Made by a program: the position numbers and the translations under genes. From Bacteroidota bacterium (GTDB taxonomy: Bacteria; Bacteroidota; Bacteroidia; Bacteroidales; Paludibacteraceae): a stretch of DNA of 12,087 nt. The notes beneath the pieces were generated by a model, which made no database searches, had not been told where the DNA came from, and worked only from the letters and a program-made list of their open reading frames with translations. The stretch covers positions 1 through 12,087 of the forward strand of contig JAJZHJ010000012.1 of assembly GCA_021804525.1 (NCBI GenBank). Reading direction: 5' to 3'. Below are positions 1 to 6,716 of the stretch, piece after piece; the first letter of the stretch is position 1; every line of letters starts with the position of its first letter.

Positions 1-27
1 TGTTTTTCCAACAAATCAAATTGGATG

Positions 28-58
28 TTTGTGATTAAAATGAAATTTCCTACTTTTG
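28..58 (+). promoter_or_regulatory. Bacteroidetes-type promoter of plsC
   Basis: TTTG at 28-31 is followed after 19 bases by TACTTTTG at 51-58. Together they match the -33 (TTTG) and -7 (TAnnTTTG) elements recognised by the primary sigma factor of Bacteroidetes. Transcription would start near position 64, leaving a leader of only about a dozen bases before the plsC ATG at 77. This is the only promoter in the window with both elements at consensus spacing ahead of a clear gene. Confidence 0.6.
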
Positions 59-76
59 TCGAAAATTTTCTGAGAA

Positions 77-811
77 ATGGGAAAGGTCTTAGCATATCCT
101 TCATCAGTGCTTGCTTATTTTTTATTCTTGCTTATTGTTTGCTTGTTTCAACCCATTCAATGGATTGCTTTTAATCTGATTGGTTATCAAGCACATAAAA
201 AAAGTGTTGACTATTTGAATTTCTTTTTGTTGCAAATTCTGTACGTTACATTCTCGCATTCTGAAGTTGAAAACCGAGAATTAATTCCAGAGGGAAAACC
301 CTTGATCATTGTGTCGAATCATCAAGGATGGTACGATATTATAGGAATTGGCTGGTTTTTGCGTCAATTTCATCCTAAATTTGTGAGTAAGATTGAACTT
401 GGTAAAGGCATTCCAAGTGTATCATACAATTTGAATCATGGCGGTTCCGTGTTGATTGACAGAAAGAATCCCAAGCAAGCATTGCCTGCTTTGAAGAAAA
501 TGGGTGAATACATTGAAGCGCATTGTCGTTCAGCCGTTATTTTTCCGGAAGGTACCCGTTCGAAAGACGGTACCCCAAAACCTTTTGCATCCAATGGATT
601 GAAGATACTGTGTAAATATGCACCAAATGCTTATGTGGTACCCGTTACCATTAATAACTCTTGGAAAGTATTCCGATTTGGATCCTTTCCTCTCGGAATT
701 GGCAATAACATAAAGTTTACAGTGCATCCTCCCATAAAAATCAGTGAGTACGACTTCAATACGTTGTTCGAAAGGACAGAACAGGCAATTGTTGCTGATA
801 TTATGATTTAA
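77..811 (+). CDS. plsC: 1-acyl-sn-glycerol-3-phosphate acyltransferase family protein (PlsC-like)
   Basis: A 244-residue membrane-associated acyltransferase that probably transfers a fatty acyl group to lysophosphatidic acid to make phosphatidic acid at the inner membrane. Residues about 10-35 are strongly hydrophobic and could be a membrane anchor. The four family blocks are visible: NHQGWYD (residues 81-87; HX4D with His82 and Asp87 as the catalytic pair), GGSVLIDR (122-129), FPEGTRS (156-162, which binds the acceptor phosphate) and the PVTI block (189-192). Length is normal for the family. The ATG at 77 is preferred because it lies just downstream of a consensus promoter and starts a typical hydrophobic N-terminus. 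The gene is separated from hydC by 326 bp and is probably a single-gene transcript. Substrate choice (LPA versus another lyso-lipid, such as an ornithine lipid intermediate) cannot be read from the sequence; the family assignment is secure. Confidence 0.9.
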   Translation: MGKVLAYPSSVLAYFLFLLIVCLFQPIQWIAFNLIGYQAHKKSVDYLNFFLLQILYVTFSHSEVENRELIPEGKPLIIVSNHQGWYDIIGIGWFLRQFHPKFVSKIELGKGIPSVSYNLNHGGSVLIDRKNPKQALPALKKMGEYIEAHCRSAVIFPEGTRSKDGTPKPFASNGLKILCKYAPNAYVVPVTINNSWKVFRFGSFPLGIGNNIKFTVHPPIKISEYDFNTLFERTEQAIVADIMI

Positions 812-992
812 TGCCTTCGTCATATCCTGTCAAATTTGCAATCCTGCAACAGAATGCGGTGTGAGCGCAAAGTGATGGTCTCACTCAACAAAGTTTTGTA
901 AATTCTGATTCAGACTTCACACATTTTTGTATTCCTCCCATTCTTATTATTTCCCATAGAATAGCCTTTGTAAACATAGGAGGTTATTGTAA

Positions 993-1015
993 AAAATATT
1001 AATGAGGAATATTTT
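993..1015. repeat. Inverted repeat upstream of the hydCBA -7 element (possible operator)
   Basis: AAAATATT (993-1000) and AATATTTT (1008-1015) are perfect 8-base inverted arms around a 7-base spacer. The centre lies about 26 bases upstream of the -7 element at 1030, roughly where a -33 element would be, and no TTG is found there at the normal distance. A regulator-binding site is a plausible reading, but the arms are pure A/T and could arise by chance. Confidence 0.3.
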
Positions 1016-1029
1016 CTTTATTTGCACTC

Positions 1030-1037
1030 TACATTTG
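1030..1037 (+). promoter_or_regulatory. -7 element of the putative hydCBA promoter
   Basis: TACATTTG matches the Bacteroidetes -7 consensus TAnnTTTG exactly. No -33 TTG lies 19-22 bases upstream; the nearest (987-989) is about 40 bases away. The element overlaps a perfect 10-base palindrome, ATTTGCAAAT (1033-1042). If used, transcription starts near 1043 and the hydC leader is about 95 bases long. Confidence 0.4.
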
Positions 1038-1137
1038 CAAATCAAGTTTTTGTAATTAAGATAATCAACGGTTTATATCAACATAATGCTTGATTATTGT
1101 CCTCTCAATCTTATTGTCTTTACATTATTGAAACCCC

Positions 1138-1629
1138 ATGAACACATCCGCAACGCTTGTCAAGAATCTTGCCGACCAATATGGTCGAAGCCGAAACAAT
1201 TTACTCCCTATACTACAGGGAGTTGTTGAGCAGGAAAAGTATTTGTCTGAATCTTCAATGATTGAAATTGCCAGGGAGCTTGACATACCTGCTTCCGAAG
1301 TTTACGGCACCGCCACCTTTTATTCTTTCTTGGAACACAAAAAAATGGGGCGCTATATTATTCGTATATGCAAAACCATTACTTGCTCCATGAAAGGGAA
1401 AAATCAGGTTTTATTAGCCATTCAGGACATGTTGAAAATCGATGTCGGTGAAACAACACCCGATGGAACTTTTTCGTTACTTCAGACTAACTGTCTGGGA
1501 TTTTGTCACAAAGCGCCTACGATGCTTATAAATAATGATGTTTATACGGATTTGACGCCGGAAAAAGTGAGAGGTATATTGAGTCAGTATCTTACTAAAA
1601 ACAAGGAAGGAGGACAAGATGGAAACTAA
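1138..1629 (+). CDS. hydC: [FeFe] hydrogenase subunit HydC (NuoE-like, 2Fe-2S)
   Basis: A 163-residue NuoE/24-kDa-type subunit: a helical N-terminal region (about 1-65) followed by a thioredoxin-like [2Fe-2S] domain. The four cluster ligands are Cys78 and Cys83 (CX4C) and Cys119 and Cys123 (CX3C). Its cytoplasmic role is to pair with the NuoF-like HydB next to the flavin and NAD(H) site in the trimeric hydrogenase. Length is normal for the family. It is the first gene of hydC-hydB-hydA, and its last 11 bases overlap hydB in another frame, which points to translational coupling. Taken alone it could be the NuoE partner of a formate dehydrogenase or of complex I, but the adjacent HydA settles the assignment. 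The ATG at 1138 has no Shine-Dalgarno sequence, which is usual in this phylum. Confidence 0.92.
   Translation: MNTSATLVKNLADQYGRSRNNLLPILQGVVEQEKYLSESSMIEIARELDIPASEVYGTATFYSFLEHKKMGRYIIRICKTITCSMKGKNQVLLAIQDMLKIDVGETTPDGTFSLLQTNCLGFCHKAPTMLINNDVYTDLTPEKVRGILSQYLTKNKEGGQDGN
1607..1613 (+). promoter_or_regulatory. Strong Shine-Dalgarno for hydB inside hydC
   Basis: AAGGAGG lies 5 bases before the hydB ATG at 1619, within the last codons of hydC. Near-perfect Shine-Dalgarno sequences are uncommon in Bacteroidetes, so this one fixes the hydB start and suggests that ribosomes finishing hydC re-initiate on hydB. Confidence 0.6.
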
Positions 1630-2803
1630 TTATCAACTCAAAAGAGCCGATTTTATTTTTAAGAACGAAAATGATTGGAAAGAAGTCTTGAAAAAGAACA
1701 TCAATCGTCCACCTCACGAATTAATCAATGAATTAATCAGTTCGGAATTGAAGGGTAGGGGTGGAGCCGGATTCCCTACCGGATTGAAATGGAAGCTTTC
1801 AGCCGAAGTGAAAAGTGATATAAAATACGTGATTTGTAATGCCGATGAAGGAGAACCTGGAACATTCAAAGACAGAGAAATACTATCGTTGGTGCCATTC
1901 AAAGTGCTAACGGCTATGGCTATTTGTGGTCATGTGGTAGGTGCGAAAGAGGGGTATATCTATTTGCGCGGAGAATATTTCTTTTTGAAACCGGAACTGA
2001 ATAAAGCCATCAGCGAATTCGAGCATTATTGCAAAGAGATAAATCTTGATTTCACCATTCGCATATTCATGGGTAGCGGAGCATACATCTGCGGCGAAGA
2101 AACCGCCCTTTTCGAATCGATGGAAGGCAAAAGGGGCGAACCTCGTAACAAACCTCCTTATCCGGCTATCTCGGGTTATATGAATAAACCAACCGTAATA
2201 AATAACGTTGAAACACTGGCACACGCCTATACGATCTTTACGTATGGTGCCAAGAGATTTTACGATCTGGGCGTTCAATATTCCCGCGGAACGAAATTAT
2301 TTTCTGTTTCGGGCGATACTCCCAAACCGGGAATTTATGAACTTGAACTGGGCATGAGTCTCACCGACTTTGTAAATGATTTTGGCGATGGCGACACCAA
2401 AGCAGTTCAGGTAGGAGGTGCTTCCGGTTTTTTAGTTCCTCGAAAACGTTTTGCAGAAACAACCATTGGTTACGAAGGGAAACTAATTGGCATCTCACTT
2501 CCAACCGGCGGTTCGATGATGCTTTTCAACAGTTCCCGCTCCATGTTCAACGTACTTGATAATTATCTTGAGTTTTTCCGTGAAGAATCGTGTGGGCAAT
2601 GCACGCCTTGTCGTGTGGGTTGTCAGCAGTTATTGAAAGGGATTAAAGCGGTAAAGACCGGCGAAAAAAATGCCCAGCATCTTGATAAGTTGTTGAGACT
2701 GGCAGAAACGATGCAATTCACGGCAAAATGTGGGTTAGGTCAGTCTGTGGCTAATTCATTTTCGTCGATTGTTGAGAATTTCAGGGAAGAAATGATTTAC
2801 TAA
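1619..2803 (+). CDS. hydB: [FeFe] hydrogenase subunit HydB (short NuoF-like, FMN/NADH/4Fe-4S)
   Basis: A 394-residue NuoF/51-kDa-type subunit that carries the FMN and the NAD(H) site and passes electrons to or from the HydA clusters. Visible motifs are GRGGAGFPTG (residues 46-55, nucleotide/flavin binding), CNADEGEPGTF (73-83), GSGAYICGEETAL (152-164), and the SLBB-like region around 227-300. One [4Fe-4S] cluster is ligated by ESCGQCTPC (Cys325, Cys328, Cys331) and Cys371. HydB of electron-bifurcating enzymes such as that of Thermotoga maritima is about 600 residues, with an extra N-terminal [2Fe-2S] thioredoxin-like domain and a C-terminal two-cluster ferredoxin domain. Both are absent here: the protein starts about 45 residues before the glycine-rich loop and ends about 23 residues after Cys371. 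The start is fixed by the Shine-Dalgarno at 1607-1613. hydA follows after 20 bp. Confidence 0.92.
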   Translation: METNYQLKRADFIFKNENDWKEVLKKNINRPPHELINELISSELKGRGGAGFPTGLKWKLSAEVKSDIKYVICNADEGEPGTFKDREILSLVPFKVLTAMAICGHVVGAKEGYIYLRGEYFFLKPELNKAISEFEHYCKEINLDFTIRIFMGSGAYICGEETALFESMEGKRGEPRNKPPYPAISGYMNKPTVINNVETLAHAYTIFTYGAKRFYDLGVQYSRGTKLFSVSGDTPKPGIYELELGMSLTDFVNDFGDGDTKAVQVGGASGFLVPRKRFAETTIGYEGKLIGISLPTGGSMMLFNSSRSMFNVLDNYLEFFREESCGQCTPCRVGCQQLLKGIKAVKTGEKNAQHLDKLLRLAETMQFTAKCGLGQSVANSFSSIVENFREEMIY

Positions 2804-2823
2804 CGCTGTAAAATAGTCTCATC

Positions 2824-4614
2824 ATGGGGAAAAATATAAAAATTACTATAAACGGAGAGGTAGTCGAGATAAATGAAGGAACCTCCATTTTGGATGCCGC
2901 TCATCAGGTTGGAGTCATCATTCCAACACTTTGTTATCACAAAGATTTATGTGTGGCAGGTAATTGCAGAGTTTGTGTTGTAGAAGTTGCAGGCCAGAAA
3001 AGATTGTCGCCCTCTTGTGCTACTCCATGCGAGGATGGCATGGAAATTTACACCAATTCCGTAAAGGTAAGGAACTCAAGAAAACATATCATCGAATTGT
3101 TGCTTTCGGAACACAATGCCGATTGTACGCGATGTTATAAGAATGGGAAATGCGAATTGCAGAAGTTAGCATCCGACTATAAAGTAATGACGGATGATTT
3201 TATTCCGCTGGTTCCTTTCAAGCATTATACCATCGACATGTTTTCGCCTTCCATCATAAAGGATGACAGCAAATGTATCCGTTGTCAACGATGTGTGAGA
3301 ACATGCGCGGAACTGCAAGGTGTCAATGCGTTGACCGTTGCTTACAAAGGCGATCAGATGAAAATAACCACCTTCTTTGAAAAAGCGATGAATGAAGTGG
3401 TTTGTACCAATTGCGGGCAATGCATTATTCATTGTCCCACGGGAGCTTTAGTCGAAAGAAATTATATAGAAGAAGTATGGGCTGCAATTACCGATAAAAC
3501 AAAACATGTGATTGTCCAAACAGCACCTGCCGTACGTGTCGCTTTGGGCGAGGAGTTAGGTTTTGAAGTGGGAACAAGGATTACCGGAAAAATGGTAGCC
3601 GCCCTTAAACGCTTAGGATTTGATACGGTGATGGATACCGATTTTACAGCCGATCTTACCATTATGGAAGAAGGAACGGAATTACTTTCGCGTCTGAAAC
3701 GGGCTTTGGTTGATCACGATCCTGAAGTGAAACTACCCATGGCTACATCGTGTTCGCCGGGTTGGATAAAATATATTGAACACATGTATCCCGATTATTT
3801 GGGACATTTGTCAACGTGCAAATCGCCACAACAAATGTTTGGTGCATTAGCCAAGACCTATTATGCTCAGGCTCGCAATCTACGACCGGAGAATATCGTT
3901 TCTGTTTCCATTATGCCATGTACTGCCAAAAAGTTTGAAGCTAACAGACCTGAAATGCATGATAGTGGTTATCGCGATGTGGATTATGTGCTGACTACGC
4001 GTGAATTAGCCATTATGATCAAACAAGCCGGTATCGATTTTATGAAACTGAACGATATGAAGTTTGACAGACTCATGGGAGAATCAACAGGTGCCGGAGT
4101 TATTTTCGGGGCAACTGGAGGTGTGATGGAAGCTGCACTGCGTACTGCTTATGAATTGGTCACCGGACGTGAAGTGCCTTTTGAAGGACTCAATATTTTA
4201 CCGGTCAGGGGAATGGAAGGAGTCAAAGAGGCATCCGTCTTAATTGAAAAGCCATTAAAAGAATGGAGCTTTTTAGATGGTGTCACCTTGAAATGTGTCA
4301 TTGCACACGGTCTTGTTAACGCGAAGAAAGTAATGGATTCTGTGATTTCAGGAGAAGTAAATTATCACTTCATCGAAATTATGGCTTGTCCTGGCGGTTG
4401 CTTGGGAGGAGGAGGTCAGCCTATTCCAACCAGTCCGGAAATTCGTGCTAAACGCGCGGCTGCCATTTATGCCGAAGATACAGGCATGCCACTCCGTAAA
4501 TCACACGTGAACCCGGAAGTGTTGAAAATTTACAATGATTTTCTCATTAAGCCATTAGGTGAAAAATCACATCATCTGTTGCACACGACCTATACGGCGC
4601 GTAAACGATATTGA
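2824..4614 (+). CDS. hydA: [FeFe] hydrogenase catalytic subunit HydA
   Basis: A 596-residue cytoplasmic catalytic subunit that interconverts protons and H2 at the H-cluster. Domains in order: [2Fe-2S] plant-ferredoxin-like (Cys37, Cys48, Cys51, Cys65); His-ligated [4Fe-4S] (His97, Cys101, Cys104, Cys110); two ferredoxin [4Fe-4S] clusters (Cys151/154/157/161 and Cys194/197/200/204); then the H-domain from about 225. H-domain motifs are L1 TSCSPGW (308-314), L2 MPCTAKKFE (364-372) and L3 with MACPGGC (520-526; Cys522, Cys526). L1 has Ser311 where TSCCPGW enzymes have a second Cys. There is no C-terminal [2Fe-2S] extension of the kind found in the longer Thermotoga HydA. The layout is that of subunit A of trimeric, NAD-linked group A3-like hydrogenases. 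There is no signal peptide or twin-arginine motif. The gene ends 12 bp from the convergent SGNH gene. Confidence 0.96.
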   Translation: MGKNIKITINGEVVEINEGTSILDAAHQVGVIIPTLCYHKDLCVAGNCRVCVVEVAGQKRLSPSCATPCEDGMEIYTNSVKVRNSRKHIIELLLSEHNADCTRCYKNGKCELQKLASDYKVMTDDFIPLVPFKHYTIDMFSPSIIKDDSKCIRCQRCVRTCAELQGVNALTVAYKGDQMKITTFFEKAMNEVVCTNCGQCIIHCPTGALVERNYIEEVWAAITDKTKHVIVQTAPAVRVALGEELGFEVGTRITGKMVAALKRLGFDTVMDTDFTADLTIMEEGTELLSRLKRALVDHDPEVKLPMATSCSPGWIKYIEHMYPDYLGHLSTCKSPQQMFGALAKTYYAQARNLRPENIVSVSIMPCTAKKFEANRPEMHDSGYRDVDYVLTTRELAIMIKQAGIDFMKLNDMKFDRLMGESTGAGVIFGATGGVMEAALRTAYELVTGREVPFEGLNILPVRGMEGVKEASVLIEKPLKEWSFLDGVTLKCVIAHGLVNAKKVMDSVISGEVNYHFIEIMACPGGCLGGGGQPIPTSPEIRAKRAAAIYAEDTGMPLRKSHVNPEVLKIYNDFLIKPLGEKSHHLLHTTYTARKRY

Positions 4615-4626
4615 TCTTTCTCTTAT

Positions 4627-5481
4627 TTATTTTAGAACAAAAGTCGAAGGCAATGTCAATAATTGGTATTGAATGGTTTTCGCTAGTCGGTAATCACCCA
4701 ATGCATTCGGGTGCAAGCGATCCATTTCGGGGCTATGGAAATATTGCAATTGGGATTCTGCCATTGGGAAGAGTCCACTGATCGAATGGATATCTATTAA
4801 GGGAACAGCCCAATAGGAAGCTGCCTCTTTCAAGGCATTCACATATGCATCAAGATATAAGCCTTGTCCATTGCTATAATTCTCGTTGGGTTGAATATTC
4901 TTTGGCCCAAACTTGGCAAAAGAACGATGAATAGGCGTCATTAGAATAATCTGTTGTTGAGGAAAATTGTTTTTCAGATATGACATCACTTTATTGATGC
5001 GTCCGCAGAATGTTGAATCGTTTATAATTGGAGTACGATATTTGCGCACCACTGTATCTCCATTAAAGTTGGTTTGCTTTGTTGTCTCACTGAAGAATTT
5101 TCCTATCGGAAGTCCATGATTATAGTCATTGGTTCCTGCAAAAATCAGTATGGCATCGATATTTGTCCCGTGTTCTTTGTAAAGTTTCAATGCCTGCTTG
5201 TAAATGCCATCCCATTGGGCTCCGTTAACACCGTACACAAAAGGCTTTATTCCCAGTAATTCACTAAGATATTCCCAATAAATACAAGTCGTGCCTACAC
5301 GATGCGGATCAGTCATTGAATCACCCAGAAAAGCTACACTTTTACCTTGCCATTGCGAATGTAGCGTCTCCTCACTTGCTTTTACCATTACTTTAGGTGC
5401 TATTTTTTCCGATGGTTGCGTTTGTCCATTCATACCTATTGCCAATAAAAGGGCGCAGGCAACTACAATTGTTTTTTTCAT
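4627..5481 (-). CDS. Secreted SGNH/GDSL-family hydrolase
   Basis: A 284-residue exported esterase-like protein. Residues 1-20 form a signal peptide (MKK start, hydrophobic core, likely cleavage near GMNGQ). SGNH blocks: I, GDSMTD (53-58, nucleophile Ser55); II, probably the Gly near VNGAQ (84-88, oxyanion hole); III, GTND (116-119, Asn118); V, DRLH (254-257, Asp254 and His257). All catalytic residues are present, so the enzyme is probably active on an ester of a carbohydrate, lipid or wall polymer in the periplasm; the substrate is not evident. It lies between the hydrogenase operon and the maturation operon, but nothing in it suggests a role in hydrogen metabolism. It has its own likely -7 element at 5507-5514 and is 149 bp downstream of hydE, so it need not be part of hydGFE. 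It converges on hydA with 12 bp between stops. Confidence 0.85.
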   Translation of the reverse strand: MKKTIVVACALLLAIGMNGQTQPSEKIAPKVMVKASEETLHSQWQGKSVAFLGDSMTDPHRVGTTCIYWEYLSELLGIKPFVYGVNGAQWDGIYKQALKLYKEHGTNIDAILIFAGTNDYNHGLPIGKFFSETTKQTNFNGDTVVRKYRTPIINDSTFCGRINKVMSYLKNNFPQQQIILMTPIHRSFAKFGPKNIQPNENYSNGQGLYLDAYVNALKEAASYWAVPLIDIHSISGLFPMAESQLQYFHSPEMDRLHPNALGDYRLAKTIQYQLLTLPSTFVLK

Positions 5482-5498
5482 GTGTGTTCCTTTTTCCG

Positions 5499-5514
5499 TG
5501 TACGTACAAAAGTA
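5499..5514 (-). promoter_or_regulatory. -7 element and palindrome upstream of the SGNH gene
   Basis: On the - strand TACTTTTG (5514 down to 5507) matches TAnnTTTG exactly, 26 bases ahead of the SGNH start codon. It overlaps a perfect 10-base palindrome, TGTACGTACA (5499-5508), which sits at the presumed transcription start and could be an operator. No -33 TTG occurs at normal spacing. Confidence 0.4.
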
Positions 5515-5630
5515 GCCTTTTATTCAATACGATCGTCTGTGATTGATGCTGTTTTGGGTTTTTTGACAATTGTAATATAGGAAACAAGTTAAAATACCTT
5601 TCTGTTATTGTCAGTTTTTACACGATCAAC

Positions 5631-6716
5631 TCAGCCATGGCTGTTTCTTTTGGTAAAGTGGATGGAATCACCATAGTCATTGTATACAATTTTCTCTCCG
5701 ATTTGTTGTAATTTTCTGTCAAATTCATCGGGAAGTTCTTCTTCCTTGCTACCGGGTTTATTATCATACAGCAGATAGTTGTCGTGGTAGGTTATTGGTG
5801 TCAGGTTGAGCATCAGAACGTTTGCGCCGGCTAATAGCCCTGATGCTCTGCCAGCAGGATTGATTGTTTGCAATGCAGTAGTGGCTACGATGTTAATGTC
5901 GGGCATTAAGATCCGAAGTAAGGCTATCATGCGAAGCGATAACTGGAATCTTTCTTCGGGAGGAAGCAATGAAGCACTGAAACGGGCAAACGGAGTATCT
6001 GAATGCACCAGATAAGGCCCCATCCCAATCATGTCTATATTCCTATTTTTGAAAAATAACAAGTCATCAGCCAGATCATTTATCGTCTGAAAGGGTAGCC
6101 CGATCATTATACCCGTACCGGTTTGAAATCCGATTTTTTGGAGATTTTCGAGACATTGCAATCGGTTCTGAAAAGAATGTACTGCATTGTCAGGATGTAT
6201 CTTGTTGTATAAGTTTTCGTTGGAAGTTTCGATTCTCAATAAATATCTTTCGACTCCGGAGTCAAACCATTCCTGATATGTCTCATATGACTGTTCTCCG
6301 ACTGACATCGTGATACGCAGGGAAGGATTAGTCATTTTCTTGATATGGGTGATCAGTGAGGTAATTTGTTTTGCGAATGCAGGGCTGTTTTGTTCTCCCG
6401 ATTGCAGTACAATACCTGTAAAATGGTGTTGGATAGCATATGTTGTAATGCGGTAGATTTCATCTTCGCTAAGCGAATACCGATTAATTTTATGATTTTC
6501 ACTCCGTATGCCACAATAAAAACAGTTCTTCCTGCAAAGATTGGAAAACTCGATTAATCCGCGTAGATATACTTTCTGACCAACTGTTTTTATTTTTACA
6601 GCGTATGCTTTACGAATCAGCGCTTTCTGTTCTTTGTCATCGCTGATGGAGAGCAGCCGGATAATATCTTCCCGCGACAGCTTTGGCTTATCGAGTATTT
6701 CGTCTACAGTCATCAT
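5631..6716 (-). CDS. hydE: [FeFe] hydrogenase H-cluster maturase HydE (radical SAM)
   Basis: A 361-residue radical-SAM enzyme of the BioB/HydE group that acts on the HydG-made iron synthon on the way to the diiron subcluster. The radical-SAM [4Fe-4S] motif is Cys61-X3-Cys65-X2-Cys68. A TIM-barrel pattern follows, with LQSGEQN (104-110), the SVGEQ stretch (138-142) and GIMIGLPFQT (202-211). The second, non-essential cluster site known from T. maritima HydE is missing: the last Cys is Cys188. It is the last gene of hydG-hydF-hydE. Its ATG (6716-6714) overlaps the hydF stop as ATGA, which indicates translational coupling; a second in-frame ATG follows immediately (6713-6711), so the start could be one codon later. 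Family assignment is secure from the motif plus direct linkage to hydF and hydG. Confidence 0.94.
   Translation of the reverse strand: MMTVDEILDKPKLSREDIIRLLSISDDKEQKALIRKAYAVKIKTVGQKVYLRGLIEFSNLCRKNCFYCGIRSENHKINRYSLSEDEIYRITTYAIQHHFTGIVLQSGEQNSPAFAKQITSLITHIKKMTNPSLRITMSVGEQSYETYQEWFDSGVERYLLRIETSNENLYNKIHPDNAVHSFQNRLQCLENLQKIGFQTGTGIMIGLPFQTINDLADDLLFFKNRNIDMIGMGPYLVHSDTPFARFSASLLPPEERFQLSLRMIALLRILMPDINIVATTALQTINPAGRASGLLAGANVLMLNLTPITYHDNYLLYDNKPGSKEEELPDEFDRKLQQIGEKIVYNDYGDSIHFTKRNSHG

Larger units (their letters stand above)
812..1137 (+). other. Gene-free spacer and leader between plsC and hydC
   Basis: No plausible gene is seen in these 326 bp. The stretch holds a weak 5-bp stem-loop after plsC (AGTGA 871-875 / TCACT 881-885, 5-base loop) without a clean T-tract, an 8-bp AT-rich inverted repeat at 993-1015, a -7 promoter element at 1030-1037, and in the presumed hydC leader a short inverted repeat ATCAA/TTGAT (1077-1081 / 1090-1094). 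There are also two direct repeats with the same 13-base step: ATTTGCA at 1020 and 1033, and ATCAAC at 1064 and 1077. Their function is unknown and the short repeats may be chance in AT-rich DNA. Confidence 0.5.

Noticed and set aside
859..890. Possible terminator after plsC (AGTGA/TCACT stem-loop)
   Set aside because: Only 5 bp of stem and no proper T-tract; too weak to call.
1077..1094. ATCAA-N8-TTGAT in the hydC leader as an FNR-type site
   Set aside because: The half-sites are in the opposite order and at the wrong spacing from the FNR consensus TTGAT-N4-ATCAA.
1714..2278. Open frames on the - strand inside hydB, and similar opposite-strand frames inside hydA, hydE, hydF and the ABC-F gene
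   Set aside because: They lie wholly inside well-supported genes, show no recognisable domain, and have the composition of antisense shadows.
1138..2803. hydC and hydB as complex I (nuoE, nuoF) or formate dehydrogenase genes
   Set aside because: They are tightly coupled to hydA and no other nuo or fdh genes are present in the window.
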